Positions 28,116 to 37,693 of a stretch of 64,000 nucleotides of DNA are shown here, in pieces; position 1 is the stretch's first letter; each line of letters begins with the position of its first letter. The DNA lies in NCBI GenBank assembly GCA_013289685.1, contig JABCZL010000013.1, positions 155,144 through 219,143 of the forward strand, read 5' to 3'. This stretch comes from Acidobacteriota bacterium. Its GTDB lineage: Bacteria > Acidobacteriota > Terriglobia > Terriglobales > Acidobacteriaceae. The notes below the pieces were generated by a model that saw nothing but the letters and a program-made list of their open reading frames with translations, made no database searches and was not told the origin of the DNA. The translations under genes were made by a program, and so were the position numbers.

Positions 28116-29411
28116 ATGACTTCCCGCAGCTTGTTTCTCGCATCCGTCAGTCTTCTGCCGTTGGCTCTCGTCATAGATTCCACAGGCCAGTCCCAGCCTG
28201 CCCCGTCCGCTCCAATTGTGCTGCATGCGGCGCCTCTGCTCGATGTGAAGACTGGCCGCATCGTCAAACCGGGGGAGATCCTGGTGCAAGGCGAACGCAT
28301 CGTCGAGGTGGGAAGTTCGGTCAAGCGTCCCGCCGGCGCGGAAGTCATCGACCTGGGGGACCGCACTCTTCTTCCCGGATTGATCGACGCGCACATCCAT
28401 CTCTTTCTCCATCCCGGCGCAGAAGATCTGCAGACGGTGCAGGAATCGGTGCCACAACGCACCATCACGGCCACCCTGGCGGCGCGCGACGACCTGATGG
28501 CGGGATTCACCGCCGAGCGCGACATGGGGACCGAAGGCGCCGGCTCAGCCGATACCGCCGTGCGCGATGCGATTAACGAAGGCCGCATTCCCGGGCCGCG
28601 GCTGCGCATCAGCGGCAACGCCATCAACATCCTCGGTGGGCACGAGGACGCCCTCGGCTACAACCCGGAGCAGCGCGTTCTGCCCAACGCAAATTACGCC
28701 AACAACGCGGATGAACTGGTCGGGGTGATGCGGCAGCAGTTCAAGGAAGGCGCCGACTTCATCAAGATTTACGAGACCGGAGCCGATTCGCTGCGCGACG
28801 GAAAACTCGTGACCCCGTATCAGTACACCGAGCCGCAACTCGAAGCGGCGGTAAAAGAAGCTGCGCGCCTGAACCGGCGTGTCGCCGTACACGCGACCGG
28901 AGAGCCGGGAACTCTTTTCGCCGCAGAGGCGGGCGTGGCCTCCATTGATCACGCCGATCAGCTCAGCGACCAGACCATGCGACTTATGAAGGAAAAGCAA
29001 ATTTTCGCGGTACCTACATTCACCATCTTTGAATACTTTGCCGAACACGCTGCGACGCCACAACGGGGCGCGCGCGAACACCAGATGCTCGACGTGAAAG
29101 CGCAGGAATTCAAGAAACAGGTCGCTGCCGGAGTGCCCATGGCCGTCGGATCCGATGTAGGCCCGTTTCCCCATGGCACGCAGGCGCGCGAGTTTGTGCT
29201 CATGGTGAAATACGGGATGTCTCCGCTGGCCGTGCTGCAGGCGGACCTGTTGAACGGGGCCAAACTGCTCGCCTGGGACGGCCAGATAGGAAGCCTGGAG
29301 CCCGGCTATCTGGCCGACGTGATTGCAGTGGCGGGTGATCCGCTGCAAGACGTCAGTGTGCTGCAGAACGTTAGCTTCGTTATGAAGGGCGGCGTGGTCT
29401 TTAAGAAATAG
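28116..29411 (+). CDS. Exported amidohydrolase, imidazolonepropionase-like
   Basis: Metal-dependent hydrolase of the amidohydrolase superfamily, 431 aa. The signal peptide spans about 1-25. The barrel has the metal motif DAHIHL (HxH), the histidines in AVHATGEPGT and SIDHADQL, and the metal aspartate in VGSDVGPF. The N- and C-terminal beta-sandwich halves (GRIVKPGEILVQGERIVEVG; GYLADVIAVAGDPLQDV) are complete. This secreted group is common in Acidobacteriota and includes Xaa-Pro/Xaa-Arg dipeptidases and cyclic amide hydrolases. It stands alone, divergent from the SDR gene. The true substrate is unknown. Confidence 0.88.
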   Translation: MTSRSLFLASVSLLPLALVIDSTGQSQPAPSAPIVLHAAPLLDVKTGRIVKPGEILVQGERIVEVGSSVKRPAGAEVIDLGDRTLLPGLIDAHIHLFLHPGAEDLQTVQESVPQRTITATLAARDDLMAGFTAERDMGTEGAGSADTAVRDAINEGRIPGPRLRISGNAINILGGHEDALGYNPEQRVLPNANYANNADELVGVMRQQFKEGADFIKIYETGADSLRDGKLVTPYQYTEPQLEAAVKEAARLNRRVAVHATGEPGTLFAAEAGVASIDHADQLSDQTMRLMKEKQIFAVPTFTIFEYFAEHAATPQRGAREHQMLDVKAQEFKKQVAAGVPMAVGSDVGPFPHGTQAREFVLMVKYGMSPLAVLQADLLNGAKLLAWDGQIGSLEPGYLADVIAVAGDPLQDVSVLQNVSFVMKGGVVFKK

Positions 29412-29597
29412 GACCGCCGATTCCCAAAATGGTAATTCACCGGCGCAACTGCAAAGAATTGCACACTCCCTCGCGATTCTCATGAGAGACACAAACTAAC
29501 TGCCTCATTATGAGTAGCTTGCCTCGATTTTGATGCGGGAGTCGCGGCTGCCTGATTGCCCCTTTCTTGAGTGCCACGCCGATTCTAGCGGGCACCT

Positions 29598-30098
29598 ATG
29601 ACCTTCCGCAGACTCTTTGACTTCTTCCGTTTGAGCTCCGTCGCGCTGCTTGTGGCGGGCGCCCTTTGTCCAGCTTTGCATGCCCAGGCTCCGGACAAGA
29701 CCCTGCTCGCGCTAGGTCCACTTCCCGACGCGCCTAGTCCGTTCGTCGAAGCCGCCCCGCCGGTCGTCCTCACGCCATCGAACCTTGGGGTCGAGCACAG
29801 GTTCCTGGACAACCAGAATCGCGTGCTGTTCATCGCCGCTGCCGCCTTGAACGGAGCCGACTTCGCCGTGACTCGCGCCAACCTGCAGAGTGGCGGACAG
29901 GAATTGAATCCGCTGGTTCGCATGTTTGGCCGCTCCACCGCCGGGCTCGCCGCGAATTTTGCCGGGGAAACATTAGGGTCGATCGGTCTCAGCTACTTCT
30001 TCCACAAGACCGGCCATCACAAACTGGAACGAGCCGTCTCCCTGGTCAACATCGGAGGCTCCGCCGGCGCCGTGAGTTTCGGCTTGGCGAACCGCTAG
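29598..30098 (+). CDS. Small exported hypothetical protein
   Basis: 166 aa, not recognised as any characterised family. A signal peptide (about 1-29, ending ALHAQA) is followed by the motif LPDAPSP, a short sequence often seen after signal peptides of acidobacterial exported proteins. The mature part has helices with [27 protein letters not shown] and a glycine-rich hydrophobic tail ([18 protein letters not shown]) that might insert in a membrane. A strong hairpin follows the gene. Length and codon use suggest a real gene; function unknown. Confidence 0.7.
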   Translation: MTFRRLFDFFRLSSVALLVAGALCPALHAQAPDKTLLALGPLPDAPSPFVEAAPPVVLTPSNLGVEHRFLDNQNRVLFIAAAALNGADFAVTRANLQSGGQELNPLVRMFGRSTAGLAANFAGETLGSIGLSYFFHKTGHHKLERAVSLVNIGGSAGAVSFGLANR

Positions 30099-30118
30099 GC
30101 AAAGTCTGCTGTGTGTAG

Positions 30119-30151
30119 GGGCCGCGCTCTGGAGCGCGGCCCTTTCATTTT
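30119..30151 (+). terminator. Probable intrinsic terminator
   Basis: Stem of 11 bp (GGGCCGCGCTC against GAGCGCGGCCC) followed by TTTCATTTT, 20 bases after the stop codon of the small exported protein. Stem strength and the T-rich tail support termination before cysK. Confidence 0.65.
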
Positions 30152-30297
30152 GCGCCGGGGCCGCCGCTGCTGGCATCCAAACTGAGAATCGAATTTGCGC
30201 GCCATCGCGGTACGCCGCGAAGTTGGTACTATTAGCCAAACAAAATGAGCGGCCTGAAATCCGCGCGCAAGCGCTTGCTTTGGAGATAGGAACTGAC

Positions 30298-31269
30298 ATG
30301 AGAATCGCGAAAGACGTCACCGAACTGATTGGCCACACGCCGCTGGTGCGGCTGAACAAGGTCACCGCAGGCTGCGTCGCCGAAGTGGTGGCGAAACTCG
30401 AGAGCCAGAATCCCGTAGGCAGCGTGAAAGACCGCATTGGCGTCAGCATGATTGCCGAGGCCGAGCGCGGAGGGAAAATTCATCCCGGCAAAACCGTGCT
30501 GATCGAGCCTACCAGCGGCAACACTGGGATTGGTTTGGCCTTCGTCGCCGCCGTCAAAGGCTACAAGCTGATTCTCACCATGCCTGAGACCATGAGCATG
30601 GAGCGCCGCGTGCTCCTGCTCGCCTTCGGCGCGGAGATCGTTCTCACCCCCGGCCCGCGTGGAATGACAGGCGCCATTCTCAAAGCGAAAGAAATCCTGG
30701 CCAACACTCCCGGCGGCTACATGCTGCAGCAGTTCGATAACCCAGCCAATCCCAAGATTCACTTCGAAACCACCGGGCCCGAGATTTGGGACGACACCGA
30801 CGGGCGCGCCGACATTCTGATCTCCGGCGTGGGCACCGGCGGAACGATCACCGGAGTCTGCCAGTACATCAAGCCGAAGAAACCTTCGTTCAAAGCCGTG
30901 GCCGTCGAGCCCGCGGATAGCGCTGTTCTTTCGGGCGGCAAGCCGTCTCCGCATAAAATTCAGGGCATCGGCGCCGGGTTCGTCCCCAGCATTCTGCGTC
31001 GCGACTACATCGACGAAGTCATCACCGTGACCAACGACGAATCCATCGCAATGGCGCGACGACTTCCGCTCGAAGAAGGACTACTGGTCGGCATCTCTTC
31101 CGGCGCCGCCGTGGTCGCAGCTCTGAAAGTGGCTCAGCGGGCCGAGAATAAAGGTAAGCTGATCGTGGTGATTCTGCCGTCCTTTGGCGAACGCTATTTA
31201 AGCAGTATTCTGTTTCAGGAGCTGCGCGACAAGGCGCTGCAGATTCCGACCGTGGCGCTCCCGGCCTGA
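30298..31269 (+). CDS. cysK: Cysteine synthase A (O-acetylserine sulfhydrylase)
   Basis: PLP enzyme making L-cysteine from O-acetylserine and sulfide (323 aa). The Schiff-base lysine is Lys44 in NPVGSVKDR; the substrate loop [10 protein letters not shown], the phosphate-binding [10 protein letters not shown] and the GISSGAAV region are all typical. ATG 30298 follows GGAGATAGGAA; the upstream open frame is not conserved. cysE follows after 40 bases, so acetylserine supply and use are encoded together. A second, CysM-like synthase is at 61.96 kb. Confidence 0.95.
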   Translation: MRIAKDVTELIGHTPLVRLNKVTAGCVAEVVAKLESQNPVGSVKDRIGVSMIAEAERGGKIHPGKTVLIEPTSGNTGIGLAFVAAVKGYKLILTMPETMSMERRVLLLAFGAEIVLTPGPRGMTGAILKAKEILANTPGGYMLQQFDNPANPKIHFETTGPEIWDDTDGRADILISGVGTGGTITGVCQYIKPKKPSFKAVAVEPADSAVLSGGKPSPHKIQGIGAGFVPSILRRDYIDEVITVTNDESIAMARRLPLEEGLLVGISSGAAVVAALKVAQRAENKGKLIVVILPSFGERYLSSILFQELRDKALQIPTVALPA

Positions 31270-31309
31270 TCCTGATCCAGAGTATTCGGTTCGAATCGAT
31301 CCATCGATC

Positions 31310-32020
31310 ATGCCGCACCTGCTCTCGTCAATTCGCGAAGACGTGACCCATGTGATGGAGCACGATCCCGCGGCCAAGTCTCGCCTGGAAGTTTTTCTGT
31401 GCTACTCCGGGCTGCACGCGGTCTGGTTCTACCGCATGAATCACTGGCTGTGGAACCATCGCGTGTTCCTGCTGGCGCGGATGCTGTCACAGGCCGCGCG
31501 CTTCCTCACCGGAATTGAAATCCATCCTGGAGCAAAGATTGGGCGGCGGCTGTTCATCGATCACGGCCTGGGAGTGGTGATCGGCGAGACCGCGATCGTC
31601 GGCGACGACGTGACCCTGTATCAGGGCGTGACTCTGGGCGGCACCGGCAAAGAGCACGGCAAGCGGCATCCCACCCTTGAAGACGGCGTGGTCGTCGGCA
31701 GCGGGGCGAAAATTCTCGGCAACATTACGGTGGGGAAGAACTGCCGCATCGGCGCGGGTTCGGTCGTGCTGCGCAACGTTCCAGAAAATTCCACCGTCGT
31801 CGGCGTGCCCGGACACATCATCTTCCGCGAAGGCAAGCGCGTTGTGATTACCGACCCGAAACAGATTAACGACCCGCTCTCGGAGGCCTTGGCCTCGGTC
31901 GTGACTGAAGTCAACAACCTCCGCGAACGAGTTCAGCAACTCGAAGGCTCGGAGGCCAAGGGCCAACCGCTTTCGGAATCGTTGCAGAGAATCATGGAAG
32001 ACGTCGACTACCAGATTTAG
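31310..32020 (+). CDS. cysE: Serine O-acetyltransferase
   Basis: Acetylates L-serine with acetyl-CoA, the committed step of cysteine synthesis (236 aa). A helical N-terminal part is followed by the left-handed beta-helix with hexapeptide repeats ([37 protein letters not shown]) and the [17 protein letters not shown] signature carrying the catalytic histidine. The short N-terminus is like the EpsC/compact form rather than the longer E. coli protein. The last 40 residues form a coiled-coil-like helix ([20 protein letters not shown]) in place of the usual short CysK-binding tail ending in Ile; the protein does end QI, so complex formation with CysK is possible. Confidence 0.94.
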   Translation: MPHLLSSIREDVTHVMEHDPAAKSRLEVFLCYSGLHAVWFYRMNHWLWNHRVFLLARMLSQAARFLTGIEIHPGAKIGRRLFIDHGLGVVIGETAIVGDDVTLYQGVTLGGTGKEHGKRHPTLEDGVVVGSGAKILGNITVGKNCRIGAGSVVLRNVPENSTVVGVPGHIIFREGKRVVITDPKQINDPLSEALASVVTEVNNLRERVQQLEGSEAKGQPLSESLQRIMEDVDYQI

Positions 32021-32069
32021 CCGGCCCGAAGTAATGTGGCTGCAACGGACTGCGGCACGTGGGCGTAGT

Positions 32070-33341
32070 TCACAAACCACTAACCACTCGCCCCAAACTC
32101 CCGACGCGCGCCGGAAATACCGGAGGCCGCACTGAATCCGGATTCCACTGAAAAAGAAATTGTGTCGCTGGTCCGCATACTCTGCCCTGGCATGGACCCA
32201 TCCCGCAGCGCGAGTGCAATTTCGCCGCGCGCCACGATCGATGCTCCTGCAGGCGCGAATAGGGAACATCCTCACAGCGGCAGACGATCGTTTCGGCGGA
32301 AGGCAAACTCCTTAGTTCAGGACGCAGCCGGAAAGCCCGATCCAGCATCCGCGCGAAGCGGTGGGACTCTCGACGCTCTCCAAATAGCTTTTGCGCTGCG
32401 TTCTTTTCGCCAACTGCAGCCAGACCGGCGATCTGTCCCTCGACCAGCGCCAACTCCACGCCTCCAATGCCAGTCGGCTCGCCCGCACAGAAAACTCTTT
32501 GGACCGACGTTTGCTGGAACTCGTCGACCTGCACAAAACCGCCGCTGATCTGGCAGCCCAGCAGCGATTGCAGCTCAACGTTCGGAACCAGGTGAAACCC
32601 GCAAGCCAGAAAGTCGCAGGCGATCACTTCCGTCTTTCCGCCACGCGAAATAGTAACGCTCTCCAGAACCTGCCCGCCATGCGCGCCAATCGGCCAACTG
32701 TTTGCGGCAAACGGAATCTCCGCCAGTTCTTTCTTCAGCTGTAGGCCTTGCGTGATCTTCCCGGGGCGGCCCAACAGCCCCACGCCGAACCGCGCCAAAC
32801 TGCTCCACGACGCTTGCTCACAAATGATAGGAATCTCGGCGCCCTGCTTGCGCAGATAAGCCGCAACCGCCAGCAGCAGCGGACCCGTGCCGGCGACCAC
32901 CACACGCTTGCCGCGAACCGGGAGCCCCGACTTCACCATCGCCTGCAATCCGCCCGCCCCCATCACATTCGGCAGAGTCCAGCCGGGAAACGGTAGAAAC
33001 CGTTCCCGCGCGCCGGTCGCCAGCACCAGATTCGTGTAGCGCAATTCGCAGACATCGTCGGTCCCCTCTGCCAGTAAGACGCCCGTTTCCGGCTGATGAA
33101 AAACCCTCATCCCAAAGAGCTTGGTGATGTCTGCATTCCGCAGCCGGCTGCTCCATGCCGTCGCTTCCTGGCCATGGTCGTCTTCTGCTCCTCGCCAGAT
33201 TTGGCCGCCGCAGTTCGGGTTGTCGTCCACGATTCCGACGCGCCCTCCGCGTTCCGCCGCCCGCACCGCCGCTGCCATGCCTGCCGGTCCCGCGCCAATC
33301 ACGAGCACGTCGAACGGTTGCTGCGAATCCTTATCCATCAT
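32070..33341 (-). CDS. FAD/NAD-binding subunit of HcnABC-like dehydrogenase (HcnB-like)
   Basis: 423-aa flavoprotein of the class that includes HcnB, opine oxidase subunit A and the alpha subunit of D-hydroxyproline dehydrogenase. The FAD site VIGAGPAGMAAAVRAAERGG lies at the N-terminus and a second dinucleotide fold at VVVAGTGPLLLAVAAYL. The C-terminus has cysteines in IVCRCEDV and RCGMGPCQGRVCGP, typical of the BFD-like iron-sulfur domain fused to this subunit. It overlaps the 2Fe-2S gene by 4 bases (ATGA), so the three genes 34.7-32.1 kb are translated as a unit. The complex should oxidise an amino acid-like amine and pass electrons to the respiratory chain. Substrate not determined. Confidence 0.88.
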   Translation of the reverse strand: MMDKDSQQPFDVLVIGAGPAGMAAAVRAAERGGRVGIVDDNPNCGGQIWRGAEDDHGQEATAWSSRLRNADITKLFGMRVFHQPETGVLLAEGTDDVCELRYTNLVLATGARERFLPFPGWTLPNVMGAGGLQAMVKSGLPVRGKRVVVAGTGPLLLAVAAYLRKQGAEIPIICEQASWSSLARFGVGLLGRPGKITQGLQLKKELAEIPFAANSWPIGAHGGQVLESVTISRGGKTEVIACDFLACGFHLVPNVELQSLLGCQISGGFVQVDEFQQTSVQRVFCAGEPTGIGGVELALVEGQIAGLAAVGEKNAAQKLFGERRESHRFARMLDRAFRLRPELRSLPSAETIVCRCEDVPYSRLQEHRSWRAAKLHSRCGMGPCQGRVCGPATQFLFQWNPDSVRPPVFPARVGSLGRVVSGL

Positions 33342-33595
33342 CCATCCGTTCTCACTTCCATCCCCGGCTCACAAACAATTTGGCAGCTTCGGCAATGCGG
33401 TGTTCCATTGATCGACACGCGGCACTCAAAACAGATTCCCATCCCGCACAAAGGCCCGCGCGGTTCGCCGCTCACCGATCTCCGGCAGGGCTGCCCGGCA
33501 ATCGCCACGGCCACAGCGACCGTCGCTCCCGCAGGCACGGCCACCGGCGAACCGTTCACGCTCAACGTCACGGCTCTCAACAATGAATCATGCAT
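33338..33595 (-). CDS. 2Fe-2S small subunit of HcnABC-like dehydrogenase (HcnA-like)
   Basis: Small ferredoxin-like protein (85 aa) of the Fer2_4 type found as the HcnA/gamma subunit. It has the four-cysteine pattern PLCGMGICFECRVSINGTPHCRSC. ATG 33595, with GAAGGAAG six bases upstream, is preferred over a TTG two codons earlier. It overlaps the gene on either side (8 and 4 bases), which signals coupled translation and a fixed subunit ratio. It likely wires the two flavin subunits together. Confidence 0.88.
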   Translation of the reverse strand: MHDSLLRAVTLSVNGSPVAVPAGATVAVAVAIAGQPCRRSVSGEPRGPLCGMGICFECRVSINGTPHCRSCQIVCEPGMEVRTDG

Positions 33596-34718
33596 GCGCA
33601 ACTTCCTTCACCGCTCGCGATGGCAAATACGGCTCAATCGGAATCTCGGGTTTCGCCCCTGTGATCTGATCCACCAGAATTCTCGCCGAGGCCAGCGAGG
33701 TCGTAATCCCCAGCCCCTCATGCCCCGTCGCCAGGAACAGCGACTTATCTCCCGGCCACGGACCGATCAGCGGCAACTTGTCAGGCGTAGCCGCGCGGAA
33801 TCCAGTCCACGTCCGCACCGCCGACATCTGCCCCAGACCCGGCATGTATTCCTGGGCGCGGCGCAGCATCCGCGTCAGCATCGCCTGGTCGACTTCTCCG
33901 TGTTCCGCGCCATATTGCCGCGACGAGCCAATCAGGATCTGCCCCGTCCGTCGCGGCTGCACATTGAACGCCACCGAATCGCTCGTAACCGAGTGCGCGC
34001 TCTTCAGGTAGCCCAGTTCCACCAACTGATGCCGCAAGAATCCCGGATAACGATCGGTGATGACCAGATGCCCTTTGCGCTTCTTGATCTCCATACCGCG
34101 CGTCAGCTCCGGCGCCCACGCTCCCGCCGCGTTCACAACCATCCCGCCAGCAATCTCGACCCCGTCAGACAGCCGCACTCGCCCTTCCCCGATTTGTGTA
34201 ACCGGCGCGCCCAGTTGAAGCTGCGCCCCGAGTTCTTGCGCGCGCTCCATAAGAAAGCGAGCCGCGCACGGCGGATACAGCACTGCATCCTCTGCTACCA
34301 GCAGGCCGCCGGCCATGCCATCGCGCAGATTGGGCTCGAGTCGCTGCAATGCCTCCGAGTCGACCACCAACGTGGGAACTCCGCGCTGCGCGTAGTAATC
34401 GTGCTTGCGCCGCACCTCGGCCATCTCCTCTTCGTCGGCCGCGACCCAGATCGTCCCACACTGGTCGTACTCAACGTCCTCTGGCAAGTCCCGCCGCAGC
34501 GCTTGCCAGAGCTGCTGCGAGTAGCGCGTCAGGGCAAATTGCGCCTCGGAGTCATCCATCACCACGATGTGCCCCATCCCGGCAGCCGTGGCCCCGCTTC
34601 CCACCATCTCCCGGTCCACCACTGCGACTCGCATGCCGCGCCGCGCACACTCGTCGGCACAAGCCGCGCCCACGATCCCGGCGCCCACGATAACCACGTC
34701 ATACGTTGCGGCGTTCAT
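33588..34718 (-). CDS. FAD-dependent amine/amino acid oxidase subunit (DadA/HcnC-like)
   Basis: 376-aa flavoprotein of the DAO/DadA family, the catalytic subunit in HcnABC-, OoxB- and D-hydroxyproline dehydrogenase-type complexes. The FAD site is VVIVGAGIVGAACADECARRG; the middle holds VVNAAGAWAPELTRG, and the end has RTWTGFRAATPDKLPLIGPW and ATGHEGLGITTS, all standard for the family. ATG 34718 begins the canonical N-terminus; the longer open frame upstream crosses an intergenic repeat. First gene of a three-gene unit divergent from araD. Candidate substrates are hydroxyproline, D-amino acids, sarcosine-like or opine compounds; plant cell-wall hydroxyproline would suit the surrounding hemicellulose genes, but this is inference. 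Confidence 0.88.
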   Translation of the reverse strand: MNAATYDVVIVGAGIVGAACADECARRGMRVAVVDREMVGSGATAAGMGHIVVMDDSEAQFALTRYSQQLWQALRRDLPEDVEYDQCGTIWVAADEEEMAEVRRKHDYYAQRGVPTLVVDSEALQRLEPNLRDGMAGGLLVAEDAVLYPPCAARFLMERAQELGAQLQLGAPVTQIGEGRVRLSDGVEIAGGMVVNAAGAWAPELTRGMEIKKRKGHLVITDRYPGFLRHQLVELGYLKSAHSVTSDSVAFNVQPRRTGQILIGSSRQYGAEHGEVDQAMLTRMLRRAQEYMPGLGQMSAVRTWTGFRAATPDKLPLIGPWPGDKSLFLATGHEGLGITTSLASARILVDQITGAKPEIPIEPYLPSRAVKEVAHA

Positions 34719-35023
34719 ACCGTCCCGGAGCGCATACCCGCGCGCCCCAATTCGATCTTTCCCCAATTCGACGCTTAGTGTAGACAATATCCAATGCCTT
34801 TGCACTGGTACCATGACTGCGCGGTCGAGTTTGAAGTGAAAGCCTCGAAGCACAGCGAACTCCTCTTTGCCCTCCGTGGTTAAGTCCGCGCTCGGAGCAA
34901 AGATGACGGATGAAGTCTTTGACAAAGGCACGCGGCTCCGTTTAATGTTCCGTTTGCGTAAACGTTTACGAATCGGTTTTGCGCATTGCATCTTGAGCAT
35001 TTAAGATCCCTTATTTCCCCCCA
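34719..35023. promoter_or_regulatory. Divergent promoter region between the dehydrogenase genes and araD
   Basis: 305-base gap with no convincing gene. It contains a diverged reverse copy of the AACCACAGAGGGC-type element (about 34858-34884) and the palindrome at 34957-34970. AT content rises near 34935-35020, where the araD promoter is likely. Confidence 0.6.
34957..34970. promoter_or_regulatory. LacI-type operator before araD operon
   Basis: Perfect 14-bp palindrome CGTAAACGTTTACG with a central CG, the hallmark of LacI/GalR-family operators, 53 bases before the araD start. Near-identical sites occur at 52981-52996 (before lacI) and 60952-60967 (before the GH3 gene). Confidence 0.75.
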
Positions 35024-35722
35024 ATGCTGCTGAAGACACTGCGCGAAGAAGTGCTGGAAGCGAACCTCGAACTGGTTCGCCGGGGCCTGGTGCTCTACAC
35101 CTTCGGCAATGCCAGCGGCATCGATCGGCGCGAAGGTCTGGTCGCCATCAAGCCCAGCGGCGTTCCCTATGACAACCTCACGCCGGAGCAGATCGTGATT
35201 TCCGACCTCGCCGGGAAAATCGTCGACGGAACTCTCCGCCCGTCCTCGGATCTGCCGACGCATTTGGAGTTGTACAAGCACTTCCCCACCATCGGCGGCG
35301 TAGCGCACACGCATTCTGAATTTGCCACCGCCTGGGCCCAGGCCGAAACGCCGATTCCCTGTTTCGGCACCACCCACGCCGATTCCTTTCACGGCCCGAT
35401 TCCGGTCACCGAGCCCTTGAGCGCAACCGAAATTGCCAGCGACTACGAACTCGAAACCGGTACTGCGATCTGCCGCGTCTTTACCAAACTTGATCCCACT
35501 GCGATTCCGGCGGTTCTGGTCGCCGGGCACGCTCCGTTTTGCTGGGGTCCAACTGCTGCCGAAGCCGCCCATAATGCGGTCATTCTCGAATACGTGGCCC
35601 GCATGGCGTGCCACACGCTCTCGATCAACGCCGAATCCCGGCCGCTGCCGCGCGCATTGCACGACAAACATTTCCTGCGCAAGCACGGCCGCAATGCCTA
35701 CTACGGACAGGTAAAAACCTAA
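35024..35722 (+). CDS. araD: L-ribulose-5-phosphate 4-epimerase
   Basis: Zinc class II aldolase-type enzyme converting L-ribulose 5-phosphate to D-xylulose 5-phosphate in L-arabinose breakdown (232 aa). Zinc ligands His95 and His97 (AHTHSEFATAW) and His169 (VAGHAPFCWG), the catalytic Asp120 (TTHADSFHG), and the C-terminal HFLRKHGRNAYYGQ with the catalytic tyrosine match the E. coli AraD pattern closely. First gene of an operon: its TAA stop overlaps the ATG of the symporter by one base. A LacI-type operator lies upstream. No ribulokinase gene is in the window. Confidence 0.95.
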   Translation: MLLKTLREEVLEANLELVRRGLVLYTFGNASGIDRREGLVAIKPSGVPYDNLTPEQIVISDLAGKIVDGTLRPSSDLPTHLELYKHFPTIGGVAHTHSEFATAWAQAETPIPCFGTTHADSFHGPIPVTEPLSATEIASDYELETGTAICRVFTKLDPTAIPAVLVAGHAPFCWGPTAAEAAHNAVILEYVARMACHTLSINAESRPLPRALHDKHFLRKHGRNAYYGQVKT

Positions 35723-37425
35723 TGAATCTAGCCCTCGTCGTCTCAGGTTCGTCCAGCCTGGTTCACCTTCACACGGTGGACATGGTCATCGTGGTTTTCT
35801 ACTTTGCGCTCGTGCTGGCCATTGGCGTGTACCTCAAAGGACGGGCCAACACCGGCGAAGACTTCTTCATGGCGGGCCGGGAAATGACCGCTTGGGTCGC
35901 TGGCCTGAGCTTTCTCTCGGCAAATCTGGGCGCGTTGGAATTGATGGGCTGGGCGGGTTCTGCCTATCAATACGGCATTCTGGCGACGCACTGGTACTGG
36001 ATCGGCGCCATCCCGGCCATGCTGTTTCTGGCGCTGGTGATGATGCCGTTTTACTACATCTCCAAGACCCACTCTGTCCCGGGATATTTGAAGCTGCGTT
36101 TCGGTGAACCCGCCCGAGCGCTATCCGCGGTTTCATTCGCCTTTATGACCGTGCTGATGAGCGGCGTCAACATGTTCGCCATGGCCAAGGTCATGCAAAT
36201 CGTGTTGGGATGGGACATCAATTTCAGCATCTGGGTTTCGTCTCTCACAGTTGCGGTGTACGTGACCCTGGGCGGATTGCGCTCAGCAATCTTCAATGAA
36301 GTTCTGCAGTTCTTTTTGATTTGGGCCGGCGCCCTGTTGATTCCGATTCTTGGGCTCTACGAGGCAGGCGGCTGGGGCAACCTCAAGATTCTGATCGCGC
36401 AACGCGCCTCAGAACAGTATGTCCACCTGTGGGCCGGTTTGGGTCACTTCAGTACGAATCCCATGGGCATTCACTGGACCGGAATTGTCTTCGGACTCGG
36501 AGCAGTTATTTCCATGGGCTACTGGACGACGGATTTTCTCGTCGTGCAGCGCATTCTGGCTGCGAAAGATATTCGCAGCGCCGAGATGGCGCCAATTATC
36601 GGCGCCGGATTCAAGATGCTGGTGCCCATCATCGTAATTCTCCCCGGCCTGCTTGGGCTGGGCTTGCTCCCGATGAAGCTGGTTCCGGAGTCTGTGGCGA
36701 CCGTTACTCATGGCTACAGTTACAACGACGTCCTCCCTCTCATGCTGGCCCGTTACTGCGGGCCAGGGCTGTTGGGCCTCGGCGTTACAGCGCTGATTGC
36801 CGGCTTCATGTCGGGAATGGCCGGCAACGTCAGCGCCTTCACGACCGTCTGGACCTATGACATTTACCGCCCACTCATCAACAGCAAAGGCAGTGACCAT
36901 CACTATGTAAACATGGGGCGCTGGACCACGATCATCGGCGTCCTCATAAGCGTAGGTACGGCCTACCTCGTCATGCGTTCGGCCAGCATCATGGATTACG
37001 TGCAAGCGTTGTTCAGTTTCTTCATTGCTCCGTTGTTTGGCACTGTAGTACTCGGCATGCTGTGGAAGCGCGCAACCAACGCCGGCGGATTTTGGGGACT
37101 GCTTTGCGGCACCCTTTCCTCGGTCAGCATGTGGACCTGGGTCAAGATCGATCCCACCGCCCTGCGCTATGTTGCGCTCTCACCTGATGCCAAGGTGCTC
37201 GCGCAAGACATGTACCAGGCGCTGTGGTCGTTTCTGGTGTGCGTGATCGTGACCGTCGTGGTGAGTCTGGCCGGCAAGCCGCAGCCTGACAGCGCTTTGG
37301 CAGGTCTGGTCTATGGTGAGACGCAGATCCCGTCCGTGGGTGACGTCCCGCTATATCAGAAGCCGCTGTTCTGGGCAGCGATTGTCGGGATCATATTCGT
37401 CGTGTTGAATATCATTTTCTGGTAA
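35722..37425 (+). CDS. Sodium:solute symporter (SSS family), probable pentose transporter
   Basis: 567-aa inner-membrane symporter of the SSS (LeuT-fold) family with about 14 transmembrane helices. Typical segments are the N-terminal YFALVLAIGVYLKGRANTGEDFFMAGR, the sodium-site region LSANLGALELMGWAGSAYQYG, and ALIAGFMSGMAGNVSAF. ATG 35722 overlaps the araD stop, so the genes are coupled. Placement between araD and an arabinose/fucose isomerase-like gene points to L-arabinose or a related pentose as substrate (inference from context; SSS proteins also carry other solutes). Confidence 0.88.
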   Translation: MNLALVVSGSSSLVHLHTVDMVIVVFYFALVLAIGVYLKGRANTGEDFFMAGREMTAWVAGLSFLSANLGALELMGWAGSAYQYGILATHWYWIGAIPAMLFLALVMMPFYYISKTHSVPGYLKLRFGEPARALSAVSFAFMTVLMSGVNMFAMAKVMQIVLGWDINFSIWVSSLTVAVYVTLGGLRSAIFNEVLQFFLIWAGALLIPILGLYEAGGWGNLKILIAQRASEQYVHLWAGLGHFSTNPMGIHWTGIVFGLGAVISMGYWTTDFLVVQRILAAKDIRSAEMAPIIGAGFKMLVPIIVILPGLLGLGLLPMKLVPESVATVTHGYSYNDVLPLMLARYCGPGLLGLGVTALIAGFMSGMAGNVSAFTTVWTYDIYRPLINSKGSDHHYVNMGRWTTIIGVLISVGTAYLVMRSASIMDYVQALFSFFIAPLFGTVVLGMLWKRATNAGGFWGLLCGTLSSVSMWTWVKIDPTALRYVALSPDAKVLAQDMYQALWSFLVCVIVTVVVSLAGKPQPDSALAGLVYGETQIPSVGDVPLYQKPLFWAAIVGIIFVVLNIIFW

Positions 37426-37436
37426 GCGGAGGACTT

Positions 37437-37667
37437 ATGACAACACCGGGCAGATCCGCCTCAATCTGGTTTTTTATCGGCATCTCGCTGCTGGTCAATG
37501 GCGTGCTGATTCTCGGCGCCGGACTGTATGAATACGCGCATCCGCCCGCGCCAGAGCTTCAGGTGGTGCTGTTCCGACTCCACTCCGGCGTGTGGTGGGG
37601 CGGGCTGTTGACCCTGCTGGGCGGTTTTTACACGTGGCACTACGCCCCATCGCGGGCACGTGATTAA
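37437..37667 (+). CDS. Small two-helix membrane protein in the arabinose operon
   Basis: 76 aa with two hydrophobic helices (about 9-29 and 50-68) and short polar ends; not a family I can name. GGAGGA stands 5 bases before its ATG, and it lies 11 bases after the symporter and 26 before the isomerase. Its place directly after the transporter suggests an accessory or stabilising subunit for it, which is inference. Confidence 0.72.
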   Translation: MTTPGRSASIWFFIGISLLVNGVLILGAGLYEYAHPPAPELQVVLFRLHSGVWWGGLLTLLGGFYTWHYAPSRARD

Positions 37668-37693
37668 CGGTCTACCAATCAGGAGAGAGATTT

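Noticed and set aside
33096..34778. 560-codon open frame on the plus strand
   Set aside because: It lies opposite three overlapping oxidoreductase genes with clear motifs; its product is Arg/His/Pro-rich, as expected of an antisense shadow in GC-rich DNA.
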